Counted from the first letter of the stretch, positions 17,301 to 24,223 are shown. The stretch: DNA of 52,040 nucleotides from Clostridiaceae bacterium (GCA_902362365.1 CABIVQ010000019.1:1-52040), one strand, 5' to 3'. The notes: generated from the sequence alone by a model not told the origin. Numbers and translations are program-made.

Positions 17301-19116
17301 TGGTAACTTTACAGGAATTAAATTAAATACTAATGGTGGTTATGCCGCTACTACGGAAACAAAAATTAAAGCTAATAAAACTTATACAATTACATATTTT
17401 AGAAAAAATACATCAGTTTGTAATATGTGGATTGGTTTTTATTTTAGCGATAATACTTATATAACTGCTCCTGGGTATATTAATGAAGTTTGTAAAGATT
17501 GGAAAAAATACACGCACACCTTTACTATACCTGATGGTAAATCTGGTATAAACTTGAGGATTTATTCTTATACTTCTGGTGTAGATTTGTATATTAGAAA
17601 TATAAAAGTTTGTGAGGGTGAGTCATTAATATATGATTGGACTCCTGCTCCTGAAGATACCCAAGGGCAACTAGATGCACATACTACTCAAATAACCACA
17701 ACTAATAATAAAGTTGCATCTATAGAAACAAATTTATCTAGTATTACTAGTAGAGTGTCTAGTGTAGAGCAGACACAAGTTTCAACAAATGGCAAAGTTA
17801 CTAGTTTAGAAACTTGGAAAAAGGATGCAGAGAAAAAAATAACAAGTGATGCTATTATTAGTACAGTTACTAGTTCTCAAACATATAAAGATGCTCTAAC
17901 GGGAAAAGTATCTACAAATCAGATTATATCTAGTATTAATCAAACAGCAGAAGCAATAAAGATTCAAGCAAATAAAATAGATATGACAGGGGAATTGGAT
18001 TTGCAAGGTCGATTCAAATGTTGGAAAAATAATTCTGATAAAACTGGAAACTATCTTCATTTGAATGGGGCTATGATGTTTGGTTATAACAAAACAGGAG
18101 GTAACAACCCTGTATTTGCTAGTGGATTGTGGACTGATGAAAACATGGGATATTTCTCGGTAGGGTATACAAGAGCAGATATAACTGATGCAAACGGATG
18201 TTTGTATATGTCTCCTCAAGAGGGAAATCAAGGAGGGAGATTAACTTTTTCAAGGTTGAAAGACTCACAAGTAGCACATACAACATTATATTTTCAAAAA
18301 GACGGAGCAATAGACTTTTATTCGGGATTAAGAGGACTATATGAAAATGATGATAACTATACATATAGATTTGACGCAGGAACAAGTGTAAAAGCATTAA
18401 GATGTAATAGATTGCGTTCATATGATATATACCCTAGAGGTAATAACACATATGATATAGGTTTTACAAATGGGGGATGTTTTAGTAACATTTGGGGTAA
18501 TAACATATGTACTAATCAAAGTCATCTATATCTAGGTACAGCACAGGCAAGTGGAGCATGGAATACTTACGGAGCATTAGCTATAAATTCGGCTACTGGA
18601 TATATATTCCCTGCTAAATATAATGGTGCATTAGGACTTGGTATGTCAAATAATAGATTTAGTGGGTTATATTCAGTTAATGCTGTAAATGTGTCTTCAG
18701 ATTCAAGATTAAAAACAGATATACATTATTTAGAAGAGCCTACAGGAGAAACTGTTATATTAGAAAATAGGGTAGAGCGAAATATGCACATAACTACAAA
18801 AGATATGTATGATTTTGTTAAAAATGAATTGAAATTAGCCTCTTATAGATATAATACTAATTTAGAGAAAGGCAATACTTGTGTAGATTATGGATTTATT
18901 GCACAAGATATTTTATATACAAAAGTTGGTTCTGAAATAGTGCAACTTGCGGATAAATATAGTCTAAATTCGGAACTCTCTTATAATCAAGGAAATTATA
19001 TTTCTGTTATAGCAGGAGCATTACAACAAGAGATAAGAAAAAGAGATAAAGAAATTAAAGAATTAAGATTAGAGATAGAAAATTTAAAATCACAAAGAAA
19101 ATTAGAGGTTGCTTAA
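14317..19116 (+). CDS. Tail-tip/spike protein: Tal-like N-terminus, coiled repeats, two jelly-roll domains, S74 chaperone
   Basis: This 1599-residue protein is the likely host-recognition device. Residues 1-340 resemble the prophage tail endopeptidase / Tal platform (KYNEYVIKAIDPTDNFKRYS; LKSFSIPSDTYDYATRLYCY). Residues about 350-480 carry heptad-like repeats (VVNAEITNLKAQNVTITGKL). Two carbohydrate-binding-like jelly rolls follow (about 730-890 and 965-1110), each ending DWTPAPEDTQ and each followed by a coiled stretch. The C-terminus is an S74 intramolecular chaperone with SSDSRLKTDI near 1460 (likely catalytic Ser1461 and Lys1466) and YGFIAQDI, which should trim itself after trimer folding, leaving a terminal coiled coil. 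Start: ATG 14317 after AAGTAGGTAAGAGC. Sugar targets cannot be read from sequence. Confidence 0.88.
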   Translation: MLKLFNKEHVAISALTNLKDYKIEYLLSGEDSLEFSLSIADENIHLVKEEGYVRTKYNEYVIKAIDPTDNFKRYSCVVNIEDIKGKSIANFDTSNNITDTIRLAIAGTGWILADNNISKRRTVRLKNTNALEVLREVRKIFRVDFRYDAINKIIYVYEQFGEDKGVYFSDELNLKSFSIPSDTYDYATRLYCYGKDGLNISSVNNGKEYIDNFQYSNKIIELIWEDNRYTDVNSLKEDAQAKLDELSKPKRSYQADIVDLAKQNEEYKFLDFFLGDTITLLSKQEKFRDKQRIVKYIEYPNNPTQNTCELGNTTLTFEELQKENEAKNSMLDAITSDNGTIDGSKVDSITTKQISDFEASVAKITDLTVVNAEITNLKAQNVTITGKLTAVEGEFGTLKANVGVIDKLTVTHTAQINELKANSATIIHLEATNAVIKNLEANVGKIQTLVNGNLSSENIQAGGITSDKLTIANGFITNAMIANLDVSKINSGDISTNKFKIKSDDGGIEIVGATQQFKDKNNRVRIQMGQDAKGNFNFIIRGEDGTSTLIDHTGVKEKAIADDLIKNNMIASDAVGEKQINYSSFVTGFNKDTNTSTIKSTKIMLNNQNQTLDVAFSQLKTQADGTKTLTESHSTTIGVMQGQISTAINNTQIVKDGQTILLKDDYNRTVQTIDSMKSIIGSHTSQISGLNSTVSTQGSSIEQLKGQIALKVEQTDITNAVNNIQIGLVNLLLNSNGYSGTQWRKENVTILSDTYKGSRIHTTSSAWGGVEYWVSDLISRSVLELNTYYTMSCYARSSASTYLPQLGFYGDSSYHTEQGKILGNVTTEWKQYSVTFKFTNISSGNYKIRFEPLTSSTNGETLQVCGLQLVKGNKIGDWTPAPEDTQSQIDSNKTEITTVKSNVASIDVSLKGITQRVESTETTTATLATKVNTAQSTANTANSNATNALNKAETANSKIDGLEMGGRNLILNSTLLNNSEKWYFSNSSNVDRFVDGNFTGIKLNTNGGYAATTETKIKANKTYTITYFRKNTSVCNMWIGFYFSDNTYITAPGYINEVCKDWKKYTHTFTIPDGKSGINLRIYSYTSGVDLYIRNIKVCEGESLIYDWTPAPEDTQGQLDAHTTQITTTNNKVASIETNLSSITSRVSSVEQTQVSTNGKVTSLETWKKDAEKKITSDAIISTVTSSQTYKDALTGKVSTNQIISSINQTAEAIKIQANKIDMTGELDLQGRFKCWKNNSDKTGNYLHLNGAMMFGYNKTGGNNPVFASGLWTDENMGYFSVGYTRADITDANGCLYMSPQEGNQGGRLTFSRLKDSQVAHTTLYFQKDGAIDFYSGLRGLYENDDNYTYRFDAGTSVKALRCNRLRSYDIYPRGNNTYDIGFTNGGCFSNIWGNNICTNQSHLYLGTAQASGAWNTYGALAINSATGYIFPAKYNGALGLGMSNNRFSGLYSVNAVNVSSDSRLKTDIHYLEEPTGETVILENRVERNMHITTKDMYDFVKNELKLASYRYNTNLEKGNTCVDYGFIAQDILYTKVGSEIVQLADKYSLNSELSYNQGNYISVIAGALQQEIRKRDKEIKELRLEIENLKSQRKLEVA

Positions 19117-19136
19117 TATTAGTAACCTCTTTTTAT
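19104..19136 (+). terminator. Terminator at the end of the tail-spike gene
   Basis: AGAGGTT (19104-19110) pairs with AACCTCT (19124-19130) and is followed by TTTTATA. The left arm lies inside the last codons of the spike gene and separates tail from lysis genes. Confidence 0.7.
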
Positions 19137-19158
19137 ATACAAAATTAGGAGGATTAAC

Positions 19159-19587
19159 ATGGAAGAATTTTTTAAAGGGATAGTAATTAGTACGTTGGTA
19201 TATGGTGTGATATTAGCTATATCAGCAGACACTTTTTTTGGAGCTTTAAGAGGGCTTAAAGAACATAGGTTTAACTCTGGTATTGGAATAGATGGAGCTA
19301 TAAGAAAGGCAGGAATGTTAGGAAGCTTAGTATTTTTTATACTAGTAGATAAATATATACCATTTAATTTTATAGGATTTTTACCTACAGAAATGCTACA
19401 GATTCTAAAAGTTGAGTACATAGGAATTACAGATTTCTTTGCATTAATTTATATAGCATATGAAGCATGTAGCATTATAAAAAATATGCTATTATGCGGA
19501 ATGCCAATGCCTAAAGTAGTTAGGGATTGGTCTATAAGATTCATGAATATGTATACTACAGAATTGGATTCTAAGGAGGTAAATTAG
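19159..19587 (+). CDS. Phage holin (toxin-secretion/phage-lysis holin family)
   Basis: A 142-residue membrane protein that should form the inner-membrane lesion releasing the endolysin. It has an N-terminal membrane segment (FKGIVISTLVYGVILAISAD), the family motif TFFGALRGLKEHRFNSGIG, a second segment (AGMLGSLVFFILVDKYIP) and a third (ITDFFALIYIAYEACSIIKN). This matches the Cph1/phi-type holin family (Phage_holin_4). An AGGAGG site precedes ATG 19159. It is followed after one base by the endolysin, forming the usual lysis cassette. Confidence 0.9.
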   Translation: MEEFFKGIVISTLVYGVILAISADTFFGALRGLKEHRFNSGIGIDGAIRKAGMLGSLVFFILVDKYIPFNFIGFLPTEMLQILKVEYIGITDFFALIYIAYEACSIIKNMLLCGMPMPKVVRDWSIRFMNMYTTELDSKEVN

Positions 19588-19588
19588 T

Positions 19589-20542
19589 ATGAGAGTATTA
19601 GTTATGGCAGGACATACTTTAAGGGGTAAAGGTACAGGTGCAAGTAAATATTTAAATGAGAGTAAAGAAACTAGAAGAGTAGCTAAAAAAGTGGTTGAAT
19701 ATTTAAAGAAACTAAATATAGATGCTACATATATATATTTAGATGAAGCTAAAGGAAATGATTATTTAAAAGAGCAAGTCGCTTTAGCTAATACAAAAGG
19801 TACATTTGATATAGTTATTCAAATACATTTTAATGCGGGGTCAAGTGATCCTAATAATTTTACAACTGGTACAGAAACTTACTATGTATCTGCAAAAGGC
19901 AAAGTATTTGCAGATAGAGTAAATGCTAAATTGTCTACAATGTTTAGAGACAGAGGTGCAAAAAATACTAAACCGAATTTATACTGGCTTAAATATACTA
20001 ATAATCCTGCTATACTTACAGAAATTTGCTTTGTAGATGATAAAGATGATGCAAGAGTATATGAGCAAGAATTTGATTCTATATGTAAATTAATAGCAGA
20101 AGGTATAGCAAATAAGTCTATACCTAAAGAACAAGAAGGATGGATTAAGGACAATGTAGGTTGGGCATATAAAGAAAATGGTAAGTGGTGCTATGGATGG
20201 AAGAAGATAAATAGCTCATGGTTTTATTTAGACAATAACGGTTATGCTGTTACTGGATGGAGAAAAATTAATGATAAATGGTACTTCTTTGATCAATGGT
20301 GCTATATGAAAACTGGATGGATTAAAGACAATGACAAGTGGTATTTCTTAGATTCAAGCGGAGCAATGGTTACTGGATGGCTTAAGGAAAATAATAAGTG
20401 GTATTACTTAAAAAGTAATGGAGCTATGGAAACTGGATTATTACAGTTAGGAAATAAATTATACTTCCTAAAAGATAATGGAGAGTTAGTTGTAAATAAA
20501 AAAATAGAAATAAATAATGACGGTGAGATAACATTTATATAA
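19589..20542 (+). CDS. Endolysin: N-acetylmuramoyl-L-alanine amidase with cell-wall-binding repeats
   Basis: The enzyme cleaves the amide bond between muramic acid and the peptide stem of peptidoglycan. Residues 1-178 are an Amidase_3 domain: VMAGHT with zinc ligand His9, Glu24 in LNESKET, IQIHFNA with His80, and catalytic Glu145 in LTEICFVDD. Residues about 185-300 are five to six aromatic repeats of the choline/wall-binding type (TGWRKINDKWYFFD; TGWLKENNKWYYLKSNGAM). There is no signal peptide, so export depends on the holin. GGAGGTAAATTAGT precedes ATG 19589. The repeats closely resemble those in the secreted protein at 21650-23434. Confidence 0.93.
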   Translation: MRVLVMAGHTLRGKGTGASKYLNESKETRRVAKKVVEYLKKLNIDATYIYLDEAKGNDYLKEQVALANTKGTFDIVIQIHFNAGSSDPNNFTTGTETYYVSAKGKVFADRVNAKLSTMFRDRGAKNTKPNLYWLKYTNNPAILTEICFVDDKDDARVYEQEFDSICKLIAEGIANKSIPKEQEGWIKDNVGWAYKENGKWCYGWKKINSSWFYLDNNGYAVTGWRKINDKWYFFDQWCYMKTGWIKDNDKWYFLDSSGAMVTGWLKENNKWYYLKSNGAMETGLLQLGNKLYFLKDNGELVVNKKIEINNDGEITFI

Positions 20543-20570
20543 TATATATATAAAAATAATGGCAATAAAT

Positions 20571-20619
20571 AAAAAGGCTTAGAATCGATTTTACGAGGTC
20601 GATTTCTAAGCCTTTTTTT
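20571..20619 (+). terminator. Strong terminator after the lysis cassette
   Basis: An 18-bp arm beginning AAAAAGGCTTAGAA (20571-20588) pairs with 20600-20618, with one bulged base, around a loop of about 11 bases, and the 3' arm ends in T7. It is symmetrical (A-run before, T-run after), so it may act in both directions. It marks the end of the phage late operon. Confidence 0.9.
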
Positions 20620-20629
20620 ATTCTATAAT

Positions 20630-20740
20630 TCATTTTTCTCTTAAAAAATTTTTATGTAATTTTTCTTCTGCCTCCTTGCGTGCTTTTATTGCATCCTCTT
20701 TATTATTATACCTAAAAGAAGATAGGGCATGGTTTATGAA
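20630..20740 (-). pseudogene. AP2-domain (homing-endonuclease type) C-terminal remnant
   Basis: Reading the minus strand from 20740 gives 36 codons ending at TGA 20632-20630, with RYNNKEDAIKARKEAEEKLH near the end. This is the hallmark helix of AP2-type DNA-binding domains (the -EDAIKARKEAEEK- pattern) found in phage HNH/AP2 homing endonucleases. The frame is closed upstream by a stop at 20743-20741 and has no start codon or ribosome site, so it is a decayed fragment. Whether it came with the phage or predates it cannot be told. Confidence 0.65.
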
Positions 20741-20754
20741 TTACTACAATATTA

Positions 20755-20853
20755 ATAATATAATTATACAAGGGTTATAGTAATACAAATTAATTATCAT
20801 AATATAATTATACAAAGGTTATAGTAATACAAATTAATTATCATAATATAATT
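20755..20853 (+). repeat. Tandem 44-bp direct repeat with promoter-like TATAAT boxes
   Basis: Two nearly identical 44-bp units (20755-20798 and 20799-20842; one G/A difference) are followed by an 11-bp partial third copy (20843-20853). Each unit begins ATAATATAATTATACAA, which carries a TATAAT box. The array ends about 15 bases before the ribosome site of the 20877 gene. It is therefore probably a duplicated promoter/regulatory region rather than a CRISPR or coding repeat. Confidence 0.75.
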
Positions 20854-20876
20854 TAAATAAAAGGGGGTATGAATTT

Positions 20877-21341
20877 ATGTTAGAAAAATACATAAAATCT
20901 ATAGTTGGAGAGGATTGTGAAATAGGTAATATAGATATATATATACCTATAAATTATGTAGTTTCAGCAAGAAACATTACTAACGATGAAGATAGTTTTG
21001 GACGCCAAAAGGAAACTATATATGATATTAAATGCTCAATGTATAATCAAGAAAATAATTGTAGACATTCAAGTCTTCAATCAGCGGAAAGATTGTTGAA
21101 TAATATATTATCTGGAAAATCAAAGACTCTAGATATTACAATTTATATAACGCCAACTAGGTTAAAAGATCTACCTGAAGAATACAGTAATGAAGAGTTT
21201 GTAATAAATGACTTTAAAGATAAGGTAAGTAAATATGTTAGTATATTAAAATTACTAAATGAAGATAAATATAAAGATTTTGATGTAAAAAACTTAGATA
21301 ATCATAATATTATTTTTGATTGTAGTGGTATTGTAAGATAG
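20877..21341 (+). CDS. Hypothetical protein behind a duplicated promoter region
   Basis: A 154-residue soluble protein with no signal peptide or membrane segment. The first 40 residues look like beta strands (EIGNIDIYIPINYVVSARNI). The middle has FGRQKETIYDIKCSMYNQEN and a helix with SAERLLNNILSG. The last third is helical and charged, ending HNIIFDCSGIVR. I do not recognise a family. It has a strong AAAGGGGGTATG site before ATG 20877 and is a single-gene unit between the 44-bp repeats and its own terminator. Expressed alone outside the late operon, it could be a lysogenic-conversion or regulatory gene; that is inference from layout. Confidence 0.7.
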   Translation: MLEKYIKSIVGEDCEIGNIDIYIPINYVVSARNITNDEDSFGRQKETIYDIKCSMYNQENNCRHSSLQSAERLLNNILSGKSKTLDITIYITPTRLKDLPEEYSNEEFVINDFKDKVSKYVSILKLLNEDKYKDFDVKNLDNHNIIFDCSGIVR

Positions 21342-21366
21342 TGATCGTAGTTGTAATCTGCTTCAA

Positions 21367-21406
21367 AAGCTAGGTTGGATTAATTTCCTTCCTGGCTCTT
21401 TTTTAT
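21367..21406 (+). terminator. Terminator after the 20877 gene, shared with a convergent small ORF
   Basis: AGCTAGG (21368-21374) pairs imperfectly with CCTGGCT (21391-21397), with an inner GGA/TCC pair, followed by CTTTTTTA. The T-run abuts the stop codon of the minus-strand peptide at 21403, so the two transcription units converge here. Confidence 0.65.
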
Positions 21407-21504
21407 TCCCATAAGTCTATATTCTCTTCTCTAATCAACAAATCTAAAAGAACGACTGTAGATATCCAACAAGTTATTGATATAAATAGTAGTATGCAGA
21501 ACAC
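21403..21504 (-). CDS. 33-residue hydrophobic peptide, paralogue of 23485-23583
   Basis: A minus-strand ORF starts at GTG 21504 with a GAGGTGAT ribosome site and encodes a 33-residue peptide: a single membrane segment FCILLFISITCWISTVVLLD followed by LLIREENIDLWE. A second copy at 23485-23583 has the same core (ILLFISITCWIS, then LLIR.....DLW) with point differences, showing the frame is conserved at the protein level. Size, hydrophobicity and isolated position fit small membrane peptides such as type I toxin-antitoxin toxins or phage membrane modulators; no antisense RNA can be proven here. GTG in place of the paralogue's ATG is a weaker start. Confidence 0.6.
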   Translation of the reverse strand: MFCILLFISITCWISTVVLLDLLIREENIDLWE

Positions 21505-21649
21505 TAATTATCACCTCATTTACATTATGAACAAACAATATAAAATAATATCATTAAAAAATATTAATATATCGCAAAAAATGACAAAAAGTTACACATA
21601 CTTCATTATATAATCAAATCCGTAGATAATTATTTTAGGGGGAGAAGTA

Positions 21650-23434
21650 ATGAAGTTTAAAAAAAAATTAAGTAGCTTGGCATTAGCTTTAGTAATAGGT
21701 TTATCAAGTTTTACTTATTCTAATGCCCAACAAAATTTAGAAGCGCATTTTATAAATGTAGGTCAAGGAGATGCGACATATATAGAATTACCAAATGGAA
21801 CAGACATATTAATAGATGCAGGTAATTCATCTGAAGGAAGCGCTGTAGTCAATTATTTAAAAGCACAAGAGAAAAATATAGAGATAGATTATTTAATAGC
21901 TACTCATCCAGATGCAGACCATATAGGAGGGATGCAAGAAGTATTTAAACAATTAAAAGTTAGTAATTTTTATTACCCGATGGATACATCTAATGAAACT
22001 CAGACATGGAAGAATGTATTAAGTCTAGCTGAGTCTGAGCGTTGCAAGATAAGAGACACAAAGTCAAGAACTGGTTTTGGAATTGAAGATGTAAAGATTA
22101 TGTTTAAGCACCCAGATATAGATTATAAAGACAATAATGATGATAGTGCTGTAGTATCTATAGAATATAAAGATACTAAACTTCTTGTAACAGGAGATAT
22201 ATCAGCTACAACAGAGTCTGATATGATTTCATCTGGATCAGTTAAAGATATAGACGTGTTAAAAGTAGCACATCATGGTTCAAAAACAAGTTCAAGTAAA
22301 GAATTTTTAACGAAAGTAAAAGCTGAAAATGCTATTATAAGTGTAGGTAAAGAAAATTCATATGGACATCCTAACTCAGATGTATTAACAAGACTTTTAA
22401 GTAATGGTTCTAAAGTTTGGAGAACTGATATAAATGGAACTATTGTATTAAATAGTGATGGTAAGAATATAAATATTACTTCGGATGAAGGAACAGGAAC
22501 AGATGCCTATAAAGGTAAATGGGTTAATGAGAATGGAAATTGGTACTATTATAAAGGTAGTGAAAAACAAACTGGATGGATTAAAGATGGTGGAGTATGG
22601 TATTACCTAGAAAGTAATGGAGTAATGGCAACAGGATGGAAGAAGTTAAACGGAGTATGGTACTATTTAAAACCAAATGGGGCAATGGCAACAGGTTGGG
22701 AAAAAGTAAGTAATAAGTGGTACTATATGGATAGTAGTGGAGCTATGCAAACAGGCTGGGAGAAAGTTGATGGAACTTGGTATTACCTAGATTCATACGG
22801 AGCAATGAAAACTGGATGGCAAAATATATCTAATCAGTGGTATTACCTAAAGCCAAGCGGAGCAATGGCAACAGGTTGGGAAAAGGTAAATGGAACTTGG
22901 TATTACTTAAACGCTGGTGGAGATATGGCAATAGGATGGAAACAATTAGGTGGAACATGGTACTATTTAAAACCAAGTGGAGCAATGGCAACAGGTTGGG
23001 AAAAAGTAAATAATAAATGGTATTATCTTGAATCAAGTGGAGCAATGGCAACAGGATGGAAACAATTAAATGGTTATTGGTACTACCTTAATTCTGGAGG
23101 AGATATGGCAACAGGTTGGAAGCAAGTAGGAACAACTTGGTATTATTTATATAACTCTGGAGTAATGGCAACAAATACAACTATAGATGGTTGGAAAATT
23201 AATGGTAGCGGAGTAGCTACACCACTATCAAGCAATAATGGTAATAACAATAATAACACTGGTAATGGACCTACTGGTGTTCAAGGTACAGTTTATATAA
23301 CTCCAGGAGGAAAGTCTTATCATAATAGCAGGAATTGTACAGCATTAAAAAGAAGTTCAACTGTTTTAGCTGTTTCATATAGTGAAGCAATAAACAGAGG
23401 TAAGTCAGATCCTTGTAACTTATGTGTTAGATAA
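21650..23434 (+). CDS. Secreted MBL-fold hydrolase with wall-binding repeats and a C-terminal Cys domain
   Basis: A 594-residue exported protein. Residues 1-26 are a signal peptide (KKK, hydrophobic core, cleavage near SNA-QQ). Residues 29-280 are a metallo-beta-lactamase-fold domain of the ComEC-like type: HFINVGQGDATYIE, then the metal motif HPDADH at 86-91, then LLVTGDIS and VLKVAHHGSKTS. Residues 290-520 hold about ten aromatic cell-wall-binding repeats (TGWEKVNGTWYYL), like the endolysin's. The last 55 residues (YITPGGKSYHNSRNCTALKR, ending DPCNLCVR) form a small Cys/His domain. A role as a wall-anchored nuclease or phosphodiesterase is inferred; substrate unknown. AGGGGGAG precedes ATG 21650. 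It lies just beyond the lysis genes, a usual place for lysogenic-conversion genes. Confidence 0.85.
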   Translation: MKFKKKLSSLALALVIGLSSFTYSNAQQNLEAHFINVGQGDATYIELPNGTDILIDAGNSSEGSAVVNYLKAQEKNIEIDYLIATHPDADHIGGMQEVFKQLKVSNFYYPMDTSNETQTWKNVLSLAESERCKIRDTKSRTGFGIEDVKIMFKHPDIDYKDNNDDSAVVSIEYKDTKLLVTGDISATTESDMISSGSVKDIDVLKVAHHGSKTSSSKEFLTKVKAENAIISVGKENSYGHPNSDVLTRLLSNGSKVWRTDINGTIVLNSDGKNINITSDEGTGTDAYKGKWVNENGNWYYYKGSEKQTGWIKDGGVWYYLESNGVMATGWKKLNGVWYYLKPNGAMATGWEKVSNKWYYMDSSGAMQTGWEKVDGTWYYLDSYGAMKTGWQNISNQWYYLKPSGAMATGWEKVNGTWYYLNAGGDMAIGWKQLGGTWYYLKPSGAMATGWEKVNNKWYYLESSGAMATGWKQLNGYWYYLNSGGDMATGWKQVGTTWYYLYNSGVMATNTTIDGWKINGSGVATPLSSNNGNNNNNTGNGPTGVQGTVYITPGGKSYHNSRNCTALKRSSTVLAVSYSEAINRGKSDPCNLCVR

Positions 23435-23442
23435 TTCAAATA

Positions 23443-23483
23443 AAATAGCTAGTAAGGAAATTACTCCAATCTAGCTATTTTTT
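23443..23483. terminator. Bidirectional terminator between the MBL gene and a convergent small ORF
   Basis: AAAATAGCTAG (23443-23453) pairs with CTAGCTATTTT (23471-23481), with A-runs on the left and T-runs on the right, so it can serve both the + strand MBL gene and the minus-strand peptide ending at 23485. Confidence 0.85.
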
Positions 23484-23484
23484 A

Positions 23485-23583
23485 TTACCATAAATCATAA
23501 TTACCATCTCTAATTAACAAGCCTAAAAGACCTATCGCAGATATCCAACAAGTTATTGATATAAATAATAATATATAGAACAT
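23485..23583 (-). CDS. 32-residue hydrophobic peptide, paralogue of 21403-21504
   Basis: From ATG 23583, preceded by TTGAGGTGATAT, the minus strand encodes 32 residues: FYILLFISITCWISAIGLLG then LLIRDGNYDLW. This is one predicted membrane helix with a short charged C-terminus. It shares roughly two thirds of its residues with the peptide at 21403-21504, and both are placed identically: convergent to a + strand gene, stopping at that gene's terminator. Conservation with third-position changes supports real translation. Function is unknown; a small toxin or membrane regulator is possible. Confidence 0.65.
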   Translation of the reverse strand: MFYILLFISITCWISAIGLLGLLIRDGNYDLW

Positions 23584-23644
23584 ATAATATCACCTCAATA
23601 AGGATGATTAACTAGAATATACTATGTAATTCAACTTTATATAA

Positions 23645-23833
23645 TTATTTATTTATTTTTTCTATTGAAGTACTTACTTTTTCAGCTAGTTCTTGCAAGC
23701 TATCATTTATAGCATCTAATGGATCTTTCTTAGGCGGTGGAGTAGGTTTAAAAGCAGCTACAAATATAAATGAAGCTCCAATAACTATCCACCAAAACAT
23801 TTGACTGTTCCATAAATCTTTAATAAATTGCAT
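23645..23833 (-). CDS. 62-residue membrane protein with Pro-rich linker
   Basis: ATG 23833 has a near-perfect AAAAGGAGGTATAT site upstream, which decides the start although the frame runs 37 codons further. The protein has a short polar start, a membrane helix (MFWWIVIGASFIFVAAF), a proline-rich linker (KPTPPPKKDPLD) and an amphipathic helix (INDSLQELAEKVSTSIEKIN). The layout resembles small single-pass phage or plasmid membrane proteins. No named family is recognised. It is divergent from the RHH-like gene at 23965, so both promoters lie in 23834-23950. Confidence 0.65.
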   Translation of the reverse strand: MQFIKDLWNSQMFWWIVIGASFIFVAAFKPTPPPKKDPLDAINDSLQELAEKVSTSIEKINK

Positions 23834-23964
23834 TGTTATAATATACCTCCTTTTAATATTTATAAAATATATGAAAAATAAATAAAAAATATAATTAGGA
23901 CAGGCAATTTTGTGTGTAGCACTACATATATATAAGTAAATCAACTTAGAAAGGAGGAAATCTA

Positions 23965-24147
23965 ATGGCTAGGAAACAAAGTTTAAAACTTCAATTATCA
24001 TTCAAAGAGAATACAAGAGATTTAGGTATTTATAATTTCTTAATCGAGGATATTAAAAATACATTAGGGATTAGCACATATATAAAAATGCTTATAGAAA
24101 AAGATGAAGCATATCAATTGTATAAAAAAAGAATTGGAGCGAGTTAA
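23965..24147 (+). CDS. Small ribbon-helix-helix-like protein
   Basis: A 60-residue basic protein starting ARKQSLKLQLSFKENTRDLG followed by IYNFLIEDIKNTLGISTYIK and a charged helical end. A short beta strand with alternating polar residues followed by two helices is the ribbon-helix-helix (CopG/Arc) pattern used by plasmid and phage regulators and partition proteins. Start ATG 23965 has AGAAAGGAGGAAA upstream. It is divergent from a small membrane gene and precedes the pilin/ATPase operon, so it may be the local repressor; DNA binding is inferred from the fold pattern only. Confidence 0.65.
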   Translation: MARKQSLKLQLSFKENTRDLGIYNFLIEDIKNTLGISTYIKMLIEKDEAYQLYKKRIGAS

Positions 24148-24192
24148 ATTAAAAGAGCTGCAGGCGTGCAGGCCATACAGCTCAAAACTCAG

Positions 24193-24223
24193 TGAATTAA
24201 AAATATTTAATTCTTTTTATTTA
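24193..24223 (+). terminator. Terminator after the RHH-like gene
   Basis: GAATTAAA (24193-24200) pairs with TTTAATTC (24207-24214), followed by TTTTTATTTATT. A second hairpin just upstream (GAGCTG/CAGCTC, about 24154-24182) lacks a T-run and encloses a GCAGGC direct repeat. Confidence 0.65.

Noticed and set aside
20755..20853. CRISPR array possibility for the 44-bp repeats
   Set aside because: Units are directly abutting without spacers, AT-rich, and contain promoter elements; no cas genes are near.
24152..24183. Hairpin GAGCTG/CAGCTC after the RHH-like gene as a terminator
   Set aside because: No T-run follows; the next hairpin at 24193 fits better. The internal GCAGGC repeat may still be a binding site.
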